A DNA stretch of 64,000 nt from Endotrypanum monterogeii (taxonomy: Eukaryota; Euglenozoa; Kinetoplastea; Trypanosomatida; Trypanosomatidae), in contig CM007327.1 in the NCBI GenBank assembly GCA_000333855.2, forward strand, positions 1 through 64,000. The letters are read 5' to 3'. The notes below the pieces were generated by a model. That model was not told the origin of the DNA, did no database searches, and was given only the letters and a program-made list of their open reading frames with translations. Both the position numbers and the translations under genes were made by a program. Below, piece by piece: positions 50,556-60,215 of the stretch; position 1 is the stretch's first letter, and each line of letters starts with the position of its first letter.

Positions 50556-52364
50556 ATGTGTGCGGCTACGACGTGCGTGCCGCTGCGCATTGCCATCGGC
50601 CTCTCTGGTGGCGTCGATAGTGCCGTCACCGCACTCGTTCTACAACGTTGCGTTCACACAACACAAGACGTGGCTGCACTTCGCTGCTTTGGTGGGTCAC
50701 GAGTGCCGCCGCCGTCTCTGTCAGTGCTGCAGGCAGCGGTGGACGCACGGGTTCCACTGCACCAGCTTCTCAGGGAGCTGGTCACTCCAGGGCCACCAGA
50801 GAAGACCGTCGCGACCGATTCAATCATCCCTGTCCACTATACTTCGTTCTTCATGCGCAACTGGCACGATGTCAACGCGGATTCCGGATGGTGTTTGCAA
50901 TCTCAGATTGACTACGATGACGCGCAGCGAGTGGCAATGACCCTGGGCCTTCTTCCACGCGACGGCACCCCTCTACCACTGTATGATTTCTCCAGTGAGT
51001 ACATCGAGCAGTGCTTCGAACGCATGTTGGATGCCTATGCTGCAGGTCACACGCTTAACGTGGATGTCCTGTGCAATAGCAAAATCAAATTCGGCGCCTT
51101 GATGCGTGAGCTGCGTCGCACCGGATCGGCGTTCAGTGACACATTTCTCGCCACGGGACACTACGCGCGTACATGGGATTTTCCGTACAGTTTGCAGTGC
51201 GGTGACACTAAGGAAAAAAGACGAGTTCTGCTTGCCCAGCCGTGCTCTGCTGGACGGGACCTCAACGATCAAACCCTGTTCCTTTCCCGAGTGCCGCCGT
51301 CTGCTCTTGCCAAAGCAATCTTCCCTCTCGGACACCTATTCCATTGCAAGGCAGATGTGCGTGCACTGGCAGCACAGACTTTGGGGCGCAGCAGTGACAC
51401 GTCGACGACGCGCTCAGGCGATGTGCTGGAGCATAGTGTAGAGCACATACCTAAAAAGAAGACCAGCACAGGGATCTGCTTCGTCGGACCGCCATCCACT
51501 TCTACGTGTGCTACTGGCACATCATGTAGCGAGCGCTTTGCCGCCTTCTTGAACGATTATCTTCCGCCCCCGCAACCAGTGCCCACCTCATCGACCCCCA
51601 CAGTGTTCCGTGATGCGCTCACTGGGGAAACTCTTCCCACTCCTCGAAGCACAGCAAACGACCACTCCACAGACACCTCACCGCAGGTCACTGTATGCCA
51701 TCGATCTCGTAGTGACCTTCTCGGGACCCTTCGGGGCGACTACCCAGGCTGCCTCCCAGCCTACGCCTTTACGCTTGGTCAGCGCATCCGTCTCGGTCTC
51801 TACACCACTGACGGGCACATGCGCGTGGAGTCTTTTTACGTTGTCGAGAAGGTGCTAGCCCCCCCTCCCTCAACCGTGGCTCCCAGTGTCTCGGCGCCTG
51901 TACGTCTCCTGGCCGAGGTGCGGGTAGTTGCCCAGTGGAACCATGAGCTGCTCTACAGTACTGAGGTCACCATCCTCTCTCTCCAGTGGTGGTTACCTTT
52001 GTGTGTGCTTCATCAGTGTGCCTCGACCAGCCTTGAGCGCAACACACATCGACTTGGGTGTCATTGCCGTACACGACATCACGAAGCGCTGCACTCGGGA
52101 ACAGTGGAATGGAGGGCGGCCGATGAAGAAAACAGCGCAGACGGGGGAGTATGCGTTCGGCGTGCACGCATACACTTGGATACCCCTATGCGTGCCGTGA
52201 CACCAGGCCAAGCGCTGGTGGTGTACATCTCTGGTGTGACCCTCCAAGAGGAGTGGCTGAAAAGCCACGCCGTGTCTCTCAGCGATGCAGTGTGCTTGCC
52301 GCTCGAGGCGATGGTTGTAATCGGTTGTGGCTGGGTTGCCCCATCCGACACGCAGTCATCTTGA
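50556..52364 (+). CDS. MTU1: tRNA 2-thiouridylase MTU1/MnmA
   Basis: Introduces sulfur at position 2 of the wobble uridine in tRNAs for Lys, Glu and Gln; the eukaryotic enzyme is mitochondrial. 602 residues from ATG 50556; an upstream in-frame ATG (50382) would add 58 residues but lies before the splice acceptor. The ATP-binding P-loop is S-G-G-V-D-S (about 18-23). Both catalytic cysteines are present: D-V-L-C-N-S-K-I-K-F (C173) and T-G-I-C-F-V-G (C308). Also seen are A-T-G-H-Y-A-R and D-Q-T-L-F-L-S-R-V. It is much longer than E. coli MnmA (about 370), through insertions after the P-loop and in the C-terminal domain. No strong presequence is visible at the chosen start, so its mitochondrial location is inferred. 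Confidence 0.9.
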   Translation: MCAATTCVPLRIAIGLSGGVDSAVTALVLQRCVHTTQDVAALRCFGGSRVPPPSLSVLQAAVDARVPLHQLLRELVTPGPPEKTVATDSIIPVHYTSFFMRNWHDVNADSGWCLQSQIDYDDAQRVAMTLGLLPRDGTPLPLYDFSSEYIEQCFERMLDAYAAGHTLNVDVLCNSKIKFGALMRELRRTGSAFSDTFLATGHYARTWDFPYSLQCGDTKEKRRVLLAQPCSAGRDLNDQTLFLSRVPPSALAKAIFPLGHLFHCKADVRALAAQTLGRSSDTSTTRSGDVLEHSVEHIPKKKTSTGICFVGPPSTSTCATGTSCSERFAAFLNDYLPPPQPVPTSSTPTVFRDALTGETLPTPRSTANDHSTDTSPQVTVCHRSRSDLLGTLRGDYPGCLPAYAFTLGQRIRLGLYTTDGHMRVESFYVVEKVLAPPPSTVAPSVSAPVRLLAEVRVVAQWNHELLYSTEVTILSLQWWLPLCVLHQCASTSLERNTHRLGCHCRTRHHEALHSGTVEWRAADEENSADGGVCVRRARIHLDTPMRAVTPGQALVVYISGVTLQEEWLKSHAVSLSDAVCLPLEAMVVIGCGWVAPSDTQSS

Positions 52365-52997
52365 CCTATATGCGTCGGCTGATAGCCTCGCCCCCTTCAG
52401 AAGCCCTACCGGGCGATCGCAGCGGCAGGGCACGCCGAGCCTCCAGTCCGAGGCATTGGCCCTCACTCGATTTTGTTCTCGGTTCACTTGGACCTCCTCA
52501 CAGCTTCTACTTTTTTTCAGTTATGCCACGCGGGCGGTATCGCCTGAGGCATCATCTCCCTCTCCTCTAAAATAGTGTGTGGGGGAGGGGGTGTGCGTGC
52601 GTGCGTGTGTGTGTGTGTGTGTGTGTGCAGGGGAGGGAGCAGCAGCAGCAGCGCGTCCTCACATTTACTGGAATTGCCCAAGCTATCAACTCAAAGGGAA
52701 TGCCAGCAGTCCTCCCCCCCCTCCCCCTCACGTGCACATACACATACTGACATTCAAGTATTTTGCACTCTTCAACTTCCTGCCCCTCGTTTCACACACA
52801 CACACACACACACACGTGCTTCGCTGACATCCATGCGATTGAGATAGTCGTTTGGTACCTCTTCCATACACACAGGCACCCTTACTATTATTGCGTCATT
52901 CCTTCGTGCTGCACCTCACAACAGCCCTCTCCCCCCTCTCCCCTCCCAAGCTCTGTCCGTTTGTCTGCGTGGGCATGTATATGTGTTGAACACAGAA
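52365..52997. other. Spacer upstream of the TMEM115-like gene
   Basis: 633 bases with (GT)n at 52605-52627, (CA)n at 52793-52815 and a C/T tract ending AAG near 52950 that may be the splice acceptor. An mRNA cut there would include the short ORF ATG-TAT-ATG-TGT-TGA at about 52976-52990. Confidence 0.55.
52605..52627. repeat. (GT)n microsatellite
   Basis: GT tract preceded by GTGCGTGC variants. Confidence 0.85.
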
Positions 52998-54038
52998 ATG
53001 CAGCTTTTGTCAGGGGTGGCGCGTGCGGCGAAGAGGACGCCGGTGTCCACATGTCTGCTGGTGCTCATGTGCCTCATTTTGCTTCTGAGTTTCTCCAATG
53101 ATGATGCATGTATCCACATCCGATTCACGAAACTGTTACCCTGGCAGTTCATCACGTATCCGTTTGCCATGACAACAATGCAGCCCTGGCGCATTGCTCT
53201 GGGCATAGCGACAATTGTCTTGGGTGCCTCCGCGGAGTCCGCGGTAGGGAGCAGCGAGTATGCCACCTTCGTCATATTCACGACTCTAGCTACAGGTATC
53301 ACTGTACTTCTCATAGAATTTCTCGTGGTCGTCCCACTGCTGTGTGTCGGCAGATTGATTACTGGTGGCACCATTGATTTGCACGGTTACACGGGTGTAT
53401 GGCCAGTCGCAGAGGCAGCTGCGTTTTGTCTCTGCCGTGTGCGGGGACTGTCGGCGCTTGTCGGCCCACCCCTGTACGGCGTTCAGTTGACACTCCAGCA
53501 ACTCCCACTGGCCATTGTGTGGTTAGCACTCATCTGCGACGTGATCTCCTTCGTGACTGGTCATACTCTTGAGGACTACGATCAGCTCTGTGAGGGCTCG
53601 CGAGTTATGGTGGCCACCATCGCCTTGCTGCTGAGCTGGTTGTTCGCCCGTCGTCTCACTAGTGCCTTCAGCACCCCTCCGTTAGAAGTCTTCATGTACC
53701 CGAGCGCCATGAAAAGCGGCGTCCGCTGGATATGCGAGCGGCTACAGGCCTCGCCACTGCGTGTTCTGCTGTTACCCAGAGATGAGGTCAATGGTGCGGC
53801 GGCAGCGATGCCGATGCCTTTGTTCTCTCGCACTGTGGGGAGCAACGTCTTAGCGAGGAACCACATCACCCCCACTGCGACGACCCCCACTGCGCTGCTA
53901 CCCGGTACCACCCCAGAGGAGGCGGAAAGGTACCGCCTCATCGCGCGAGAGGCGCTCGCCCACCGGCTTGGGCAGCAAACAAGCCTACCTGCAGTAACCT
54001 TTGCAGATGCAACCGAGTCCGAGGCGAAGACGGAATAG
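52998..54038 (+). CDS. Rhomboid-like/TMEM115-type multipass membrane protein
   Basis: 346 residues from the ATG at 52998; an upstream in-frame GTG at 52983 is not used here. At least five hydrophobic segments lie in the first 225 residues (about 15-32, 70-90, 90-118, 150-195 and 205-220). The loop L-P-W-Q-F-I-T-Y-P-F (about 49-58) and D-L-H-G-Y-T-G-V-W-P (about 132-141) recall the P-W-x-x-V-T and I-H-G-x-x-G motifs of TMEM115, a Golgi protein of the rhomboid fold lacking protease residues. No serine protease G-x-S-x motif is seen. The C-terminal 120 residues are hydrophilic, ending acidic. The family call is moderate; plain hypothetical membrane protein is the fallback. Confidence 0.65.
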   Translation: MQLLSGVARAAKRTPVSTCLLVLMCLILLLSFSNDDACIHIRFTKLLPWQFITYPFAMTTMQPWRIALGIATIVLGASAESAVGSSEYATFVIFTTLATGITVLLIEFLVVVPLLCVGRLITGGTIDLHGYTGVWPVAEAAAFCLCRVRGLSALVGPPLYGVQLTLQQLPLAIVWLALICDVISFVTGHTLEDYDQLCEGSRVMVATIALLLSWLFARRLTSAFSTPPLEVFMYPSAMKSGVRWICERLQASPLRVLLLPRDEVNGAAAAMPMPLFSRTVGSNVLARNHITPTATTPTALLPGTTPEEAERYRLIAREALAHRLGQQTSLPAVTFADATESEAKTE

Positions 54039-54157
54039 CGTGCCGTGGCCACTCATGACCCTTGTAGCTAGTTGGAAAGGAAGGAGCGATGGTCGGCGGT
54101 GGGGGCAGGACTAGCCCTCTCTCCTTTTGCACTCAAAACCTTATGTTTTTTTTTTTT

Positions 54158-54226
54158 TGTTGTGTGTGTGTGATGTGTGTGTGTGATGTGTGTGTGTGAT
54201 GTGTGTGTGTGATGTGTGTGATGTGT
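54158..54226. repeat. Minisatellite of GTGTGTGTGAT-type units
   Basis: About five units of 9-13 bases built from GT with a GAT punctuation. Confidence 0.8.
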
Positions 54227-54610
54227 CGTGCGTCAAGCGTGACCATCTGTGCATGTACATTCCAAACAGGAAGTGAAGGGGAAAAGCGGGGGATTGCACA
54301 GCACGTCGTCGTCGTCGTCGTCGCCTTACCCCCCTTCCTCTTGCACAAGTATTTCATCTGTCATGGCTCGCACTCCCCACCTCCCTCCTCCCCACCTCAA
54401 TCCTCTTTGTGTGTGTGTATGTGTTCTCCAAACTAGGAGTGCAAGTCCCGTGTTACTGTCCCCGGCATCGGAGGTAACGAATCGATGCAGCACCTGAGGC
54501 ACTGCACGTACATACCCCCCCCCCTTTACCAAGACATACACATACACACATCAGCAGTCAAGTACGCAAGGCATTACGTAGGGAGAGAGGGCCAGAGGGG
54601 AATAGCGCCA

Positions 54611-54640
54611 TCTTCCCGCTTTTCCCTACTGCTTCTCTAG
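54611..54640 (+). promoter_or_regulatory. Predicted spliced-leader acceptor for TAPT1
   Basis: TCTTCCCGCTTTTCCCTACT and GCTTCTCTAG, AG at 54639-54640. It is immediately followed by the open frame, giving a 27-base 5' UTR to ATG 54668. Confidence 0.6.
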
Positions 54641-54667
54641 GTGGACTTTAAGCATCTGGGCTCGAGA

Positions 54668-56455
54668 ATGAAGTGGAACTGGAGTGCTGTTCGGCGGCAG
54701 ACCATGGAGCTGATGTTCGGTGCTACCGCTGAAGAGCGGCACCATCAGTCACTGCACTGCGATCGACGTCAAGCGTACGAGACGTTCATGTCATCGGCCA
54801 GCGCGACCCATCGCTCTACCACTCCGGGTCTTTCAGTCCCGTCTACCGCGGAGGCACGGCGCCGCGACCACGGATACGCCGCCGCTCGGAAGCACTTCGG
54901 ACGCATTCCTGATATGTTCCTCGACATCGAATTTTACTTTGCCATTACCGGCCTCGGCCTCTTCGATCACCTCGTTGATGTGCTGTTGTTGCCGCTCAAG
55001 CTGCTCCTACCACGGCGACGGTGTGAGCTTCGGGACGTGATCACACTGTTTGTGCTCATCCTCACACTGACCAGCTACGGTATTGCGGGTTTGGCCACGA
55101 CACAGCTGTACCCCTATCTCTACCACGCCGTGCGACGTACCTCGTTTATCAAGGTAGTCATGATATTCGGCATCCTCGATATTGTAGACAAGATCTTCTC
55201 ATCCTTCTCGCAGGACTCACTCGAGGTCCTTTACGCCGCCATCGACGATGAGTACACTTATTACTGTGCCCGCCGACGTCAGGAGAAACCAAACGCGGCA
55301 GCTACACCAACAGGCAAAGCAGCGTGTGAAAGCGGGCCTGCATACGGCGGCGATGTCGGCTCCACCAGTGCTGGTCTGAACAAGCCTCCCTCGCGATGGC
55401 TCCTCGTCGGCAGCGCGGTTGCCGCTTGCATTAGCACCTCCTGTCACTCCCTCTCTCTCCTGTTACACGTTGTCACCCTAAATGTCACGATCAACGCGGA
55501 GGGCAGCTCACTGTTGGCGCTGCTGGTCGGCAACAACTTCACTGAGCTTAAAAGCGTCATCTTTAAGAAGCACACGCCGGAGTCGCTCCACAGCGTGTGT
55601 GTCCTCGATGCGCTGGAGCGCATGCAGTACCTCGTATTTTTTTTCGTTATGCTGCTCCATCATATGCACGAGCGCTTCACCAATTTTGCTGTAGCCGATG
55701 TCCTCATCATCCTCTGCGTCGAAGTTGGCATTGACTTTGTGAAACACCTCTTCGTATTGCGCTTCAACGGCATCCAACTGTCTGTTATTCGAGCCTACTC
55801 GCAGCTGGCGTTGCTGGACTTGAGCTGTGAGAAGGTTCTGTGGCGATTGCCGTCGTTGGAGGTGGTGGCGAGCCCATCGAGTAACAATTTTACGACGCAC
55901 GTGGAGGAGGGGACGGTGACGCTGCTCACGCCCGCCTACGGCTATGCTCCTAAAAATGTAAAACGGTCGGGCTTTGACGCCATCGCGTATGCGGCACTGC
56001 TACTGTGGAGCTCTGGGCGAGTGGCAGGCTATCTTCTCTTCAAGGCACCTCTCGTGTGTGTGTTGCTGGTGGTGATACTCATTTTATTGAAGCTTGCCTT
56101 GTCGACCATCATATACGGCATGTGTGCTCGTTTCACGCTCCGCACGCTCGTGGTGGCCCCTCCACGGTGGCCGACGCCGGCGCCACCGCCGAACCCTCTC
56201 CCTGCGTCCTCGACAATCCCACTGGTCGCTTCGGCGGATGTTCGGTGGGGAGTCTCGCCGATCAGCACGCCCCCCGCGACGCCCACTGCGGGTACCCACC
56301 ACTCACATAAAGGTTCGGCAGCATCCCTATCTTCGAACAGCAGAAGCAACCCAGCAGCAGCGTGTACCCTCATACGACTCACACCGCTTTTGTTGGCGCT
56401 GTTGAAGGCAGATCGCTTCGACCTACAGGCCGGCAAGGCAAAGCGTAGCTACTAA
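54668..56455 (+). CDS. TAPT1: TAPT1/Emp65-family membrane protein
   Basis: TAPT1 proteins are multipass membrane proteins of the ER and cilium base; the yeast relative Emp65 acts in ER quality control of soluble proteins. Exact activity is unknown. 595 residues from ATG 54668 (the open frame starts 9 codons earlier at GTG). Family blocks in order: D-I-V-D-K-I-F-S-S-F-S-Q-D (about 174-186), V-V-T-L-N-V-T-I-N-A-E-G (about 263), S-L-L-A-L-L-V-G-N-N-F-T-E-L-K (about 275-289) and V-F-F-F-V-M-L-L-H-H (about 320-330). About 6-8 hydrophobic segments lie between 80 and 490. An unconserved linker (about 205-240) and a Pro/Ser-rich tail (from about 500) are extra. Confidence 0.85.
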   Translation: MKWNWSAVRRQTMELMFGATAEERHHQSLHCDRRQAYETFMSSASATHRSTTPGLSVPSTAEARRRDHGYAAARKHFGRIPDMFLDIEFYFAITGLGLFDHLVDVLLLPLKLLLPRRRCELRDVITLFVLILTLTSYGIAGLATTQLYPYLYHAVRRTSFIKVVMIFGILDIVDKIFSSFSQDSLEVLYAAIDDEYTYYCARRRQEKPNAAATPTGKAACESGPAYGGDVGSTSAGLNKPPSRWLLVGSAVAACISTSCHSLSLLLHVVTLNVTINAEGSSLLALLVGNNFTELKSVIFKKHTPESLHSVCVLDALERMQYLVFFFVMLLHHMHERFTNFAVADVLIILCVEVGIDFVKHLFVLRFNGIQLSVIRAYSQLALLDLSCEKVLWRLPSLEVVASPSSNNFTTHVEEGTVTLLTPAYGYAPKNVKRSGFDAIAYAALLLWSSGRVAGYLLFKAPLVCVLLVVILILLKLALSTIIYGMCARFTLRTLVVAPPRWPTPAPPPNPLPASSTIPLVASADVRWGVSPISTPPATPTAGTHHSHKGSAASLSSNSRSNPAAACTLIRLTPLLLALLKADRFDLQAGKAKRSY

Positions 56456-57070
56456 TGAGCAGAAGTATCCTCGGATGCTCCTTGGGTGTCCCTTGGTTTG
56501 AGTATTTCAGATGTAGACGTACGTGGCCACTTCCCTCCCCCCCCCACACACACACACCAAACCCGGCGAGCGAGAGAGGTTGCCCTGTGTCCACCAGTGG
56601 AGCCCATACTAGAAAAAAAGAAGAAGGAGGGGGGGGGAAGAGGGCAAGGCAATACTGAGGCACTGTGGAGTGTTCGGTGGAAGTTGGGGTGCAGCAGTTG
56701 TGTACTAGAGGCGACAGGGTGATGCAGAATCGTGATGGTCGAATATATATTTTTTCTTCCCCACTCGTCCTGCTCCTAATCGCCTCTTGCTTCTTCGCTC
56801 TGCGCAGAGAACCCTGTCTTATCCTTACTGCCCTGTCCTAATCTTGGTCAAGAGCGCCCCCCCCCCCCCCTCGCATGTTCGGGCAGGGGCGACGAGGCCA
56901 ATGGCATGGCGACTTGGTTTTGTCAACCAGGCGGCGTATCATCTGGTTCGAGCGTGCCTGCACAGCTCGCCCCCATTTTGATACATACCCTCACTTCATC
57001 TCTCTAACCTTCCCTCAGCTGTCTCATGGAGCATCCTCTCACTGCTCACCCTTTGCTCATCACCTCATTC

Positions 57071-57112
<42 letters not shown>

Positions 57113-57158
57113 ATCGATGTGGAGCACCGAGTGTCCACTACCACCCCAGCCCACATAG
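56456..57158. other. Spacer upstream of the polycystin-like gene
   Basis: 703 bases with no gene. Contains C-rich tracts (56535-56545, 56857-56870), a G9 run near 56630 and (GT)20 at 57072-57111. AG candidates lie at about 57129, 57149 and 57156, just before the ATG. Confidence 0.6.
57072..57111. repeat. (GT)20 microsatellite
   Basis: 40 bases of GT ending 47 bases before the start codon of the polycystin-like gene. Confidence 0.95.
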
Positions 57159-60100
57159 ATGGCACAGCAGCCGTCCTCGTTGAGTGAAATAGCCGGACCA
57201 CGTACCCCGCTAGTGTCGCTCGTCAGTGATGTGTATCCGCCAAGCCTCAGTACGAGTGACAGCAACCAGGCGGCCGGCAACGCAGAGGACAGGCGAACAC
57301 CCGGCGCCACCACGCTCTCGGCGTCGGCGCTCTATCAGTGCTCCCAGGCGGTACCTGAGTACGCCCTACCCGCGTCTGCTGCTGTGACGGTTCATCGATC
57401 CAGCTGGAGGGCCCGGTTGTGGGCACGTCTTTTCCCTGGTGACAACGCAGCCGATAAAAAAGCAGAAGCGAGAACAAACAGCTCCACAGTGGGATGCGCA
57501 GCCTATTCGGACAGCAGTGGCACCGCTCCAGACGTTCTCACAGAACCATGGAATTACGTTCAACTACCCTTATCCCAGGTGGTGCTCTTCATAAGACATA
57601 AACAGCGCATGGCCGACGAGCTCCACCAGTGCTGCTGGGACCTGCTTCTCTTCGCCATGGTGGTTTTTTTTGTTCTTGTCGGCCCCGCTGCCGCTTGCGC
57701 TCACCACTCACTTGACGTAGACTCCATTCACAAGGTAAATAAAGTGCAAGCCATCCTCGTCCCTAAGCTCCAAGAGGCCATCCTACTGGACGCATTCCGC
57801 ATGGACACAGAGGTCGCCACCCAAAAAGGTGCGAAGCCCTCTCCGGGCACGTTCGTGATGGGCAACAGTGCCCACTACCCATGGGTGTACAGCTGGTACA
57901 ACAGCAGTGTCAACGCATGGACACCGCAGCCAGACGCCAACCGTGCCGTCGACGAGCAGGTGATACGCGTGGCTGCATCGCACCACGCCCCAGAATACAT
58001 GCGTCTTCCCGCAGTCCGCACCCGGCGGGACGTGCTACGATGGCTGCGCTTCCAACTGCTGCCACAGCTGTGGGACTGCAAGCACTTGGGCTACAGCCGA
58101 CCGTGGCACCATACCGTGACGCATCCGCACTATCCTATCGGCGCTGTACGCATCATCAGTCGTCGAAACCAGCCACAGTTCCCCAGAGCCCCACCAAAAG
58201 CCTCGGCCACACCACCTCAGGAACGGCAGCAACCGGAAAGAACGCAGGTCAGCTCTGGAGAGAGACTTCGCCTGGTGACGTCGCTGCTGTCCGACAAGCG
58301 AGCTGCCCCGCCGACTATCCCTACCAGTATTTGTGGACGTGCGAACCCGGCAGTCGCATCCGAAACACTTTCCCAATATGACGCCGATGCAGAAGGCTAC
58401 ACCGTCTCGCTACCACTGGCAACCTCCTGTGCAGCCGTGAGCTCCGTGTTGGGTGTAATGGAGACGCCGAAGCGACGCGTGGCTTGGCCAGAGGCATATA
58501 ACGAATCGGTGGTTATGCGGGAGCTATGGATGCAGTACACCGAGATCGACCTCACGCAACACGACAGCAACTTCTCAGCGGCAATGACAAGTTGCTCGTC
58601 GTTTTTTTTTGATGTGGCTGTGTCGGAGCTTCTCGTGCAGTATGTTCTTTACCGGTCCAAAACACGCCAATACAATCTCGTGGAGATACATTTCTCTATG
58701 GCCTCTGCCGGTGCGGTGGTTCAACCGCGACTTCGTACCTTCAGTTTGGAGGCGCTACAGTGGTCTACGTCCTTCACATCGCTTTCCGTCAGCGTTGCCT
58801 TGACTCTCACGACTCTCATCTACAGTCATCGTCTGGTGTTGCGTATGGTATCTCATCTCCGTGCAAAGCTGCGTCGCATCCCTCGCCCACGCCGAACACC
58901 GCTACAGCAGCTTTGGTGTCTTTTAACTGTGCTTACCCACACGCAGAACCTTGTGAACATGGTGGCAGTTGTGCTAGCAATATCCATGGTGGCATTGTGG
59001 TGGCACACCGTTGCCCATCTAGCCACAACGTCTCCAGTTACTTACGCCGAACGCGCGGAGTACCCAGTAGAGCTTGACCGTGCTGTGCGAGAACGTGGCA
59101 CGTTACTGCGGCGTCTGTCCACCGCTTTATTTCTGTCGGCAGCCGTCGGCCTCTTGCACTTCGCACGTGTGACACCAGGAATGTGGATCGCTGTCCGTAC
59201 CCTTGTTATCAGCGCGCCTCGCCTCTGTGTTGCGCTTGGTGTGTGGCTCGTTGCTAACATCGGTGTTGCCATGGCCGCAGTTCTGCTTTACGGTGGCGCC
59301 CTATCGGAATTCCGAACCCTCAGCACTTCGTACGCGACACTACTATACACCCTGTTGGATGGTGGGCGCGCCCTGCTGAACGGTGATGGGGTGCTGCGGC
59401 AAACGGGTCAGTACGCGATGTCTTCCTTTGACGACTCGTTAGCCAGCGTGCGTGGAAGCTCCATCGGGCGTAGGGAGTCGGTAATCTTTGACTACCGTGT
59501 CTCAACGCTCGAGATGGCCAACGCGACCGCGACACCCTTCTTTCTGTTGATTGTTTTTTTTTTCTACGGAGTCGCTGGTGTCATGTGGTGTACCACAACG
59601 CTGGCGGAGGGGTATCGAAATGCATTGCTGTCCCCCGGCTCGGAGGCGCTGCCGCTATGGGATGTGTCGTTGGCGCGTCTTGCAATGTACCTGACCCACG
59701 CCATCAACTGCGACTACGCCAAAGAAGTACTTCGACGCGCGCTACTCGCTCGTGCAGAGACTTTGATGCTGGCGGAGATGGAGTACTACCTGCGGCTGGG
59801 CTGTGCCAGGGCATTGGCGGCGCCTGCATCACGGTCGTGCCTCGTCCGCAGTCGTGCGGTCGGCAACTATGACACCTCATCATCCGGCTGTCCCGTCGAT
59901 GAACCGGGTGTGTGTCTAACAAAGTTTCTCTGGATGATACCGCGTGAACTACAGGCGGAATACGGCGCAGCCCATTTGCGCCACTGGTGGTACACGTGCG
60001 TGGTTGCAGTAGAGAAAGCGCAGAGGTCCCAGGCGATGTGGCTGCCAACGCAGTGGCGCCAGCACTGGGAAGAGCAGCCCGACAGTTTGTCCCTCTGGCT

Positions 60101-60215
60101 ACGTGCGTCGGTACCGCGAGACAGCACCATCGAGGAGCGAGCCGCTCGCGTGGGAGCACGGCTGGAGGAACTGCCGAACAGTATCGTCAAGTATGTGGAG
60201 GGACGATGCATGTAG
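57159..60215 (+). CDS. Polycystin/TRP-like cation channel protein
   Basis: 1018 residues from ATG. Layout matches polycystin-2 and mucolipins: a cytosolic N-terminus, a first membrane helix (about 158-180), an extracytosolic domain of about 350 residues (W-V-Y-S-W-Y-N-S-S near 247; G-A-V-R-I-I-S-R-R near 329), then five helices (about 537-556, 596-617, 648-672, 687-710 and 793-812). A short hydrophobic segment at about 725-740 (L-L-Y-T-L-L-D-G-G-R-A-L-L) lies where the pore loop should be; L-D-G-G would replace the L-G-D or N-G-D-D filters. The C-terminus has no EF-hand or clear coiled coil. Probably a calcium-permeable channel in the flagellar or endolysosomal membrane; ion selectivity cannot be predicted. 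Confidence 0.7.
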   Translation: MAQQPSSLSEIAGPRTPLVSLVSDVYPPSLSTSDSNQAAGNAEDRRTPGATTLSASALYQCSQAVPEYALPASAAVTVHRSSWRARLWARLFPGDNAADKKAEARTNSSTVGCAAYSDSSGTAPDVLTEPWNYVQLPLSQVVLFIRHKQRMADELHQCCWDLLLFAMVVFFVLVGPAAACAHHSLDVDSIHKVNKVQAILVPKLQEAILLDAFRMDTEVATQKGAKPSPGTFVMGNSAHYPWVYSWYNSSVNAWTPQPDANRAVDEQVIRVAASHHAPEYMRLPAVRTRRDVLRWLRFQLLPQLWDCKHLGYSRPWHHTVTHPHYPIGAVRIISRRNQPQFPRAPPKASATPPQERQQPERTQVSSGERLRLVTSLLSDKRAAPPTIPTSICGRANPAVASETLSQYDADAEGYTVSLPLATSCAAVSSVLGVMETPKRRVAWPEAYNESVVMRELWMQYTEIDLTQHDSNFSAAMTSCSSFFFDVAVSELLVQYVLYRSKTRQYNLVEIHFSMASAGAVVQPRLRTFSLEALQWSTSFTSLSVSVALTLTTLIYSHRLVLRMVSHLRAKLRRIPRPRRTPLQQLWCLLTVLTHTQNLVNMVAVVLAISMVALWWHTVAHLATTSPVTYAERAEYPVELDRAVRERGTLLRRLSTALFLSAAVGLLHFARVTPGMWIAVRTLVISAPRLCVALGVWLVANIGVAMAAVLLYGGALSEFRTLSTSYATLLYTLLDGGRALLNGDGVLRQTGQYAMSSFDDSLASVRGSSIGRRESVIFDYRVSTLEMANATATPFFLLIVFFFYGVAGVMWCTTTLAEGYRNALLSPGSEALPLWDVSLARLAMYLTHAINCDYAKEVLRRALLARAETLMLAEMEYYLRLGCARALAAPASRSCLVRSRAVGNYDTSSSGCPVDEPGVCLTKFLWMIPRELQAEYGAAHLRHWWYTCVVAVEKAQRSQAMWLPTQWRQHWEEQPDSLSLWLRASVPRDSTIEERAARVGARLEELPNSIVKYVEGRCM

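Larger units (their letters stand above)
54039..54667. other. Spacer upstream of the TAPT1 gene
   Basis: 629 bases. Contains T12 near 54147-54158, a tandem GTGTGTGTGAT array, (GTC)n near 54304-54323, and a pyrimidine-rich tract leading to the AG at 54639-54640. Confidence 0.6.
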
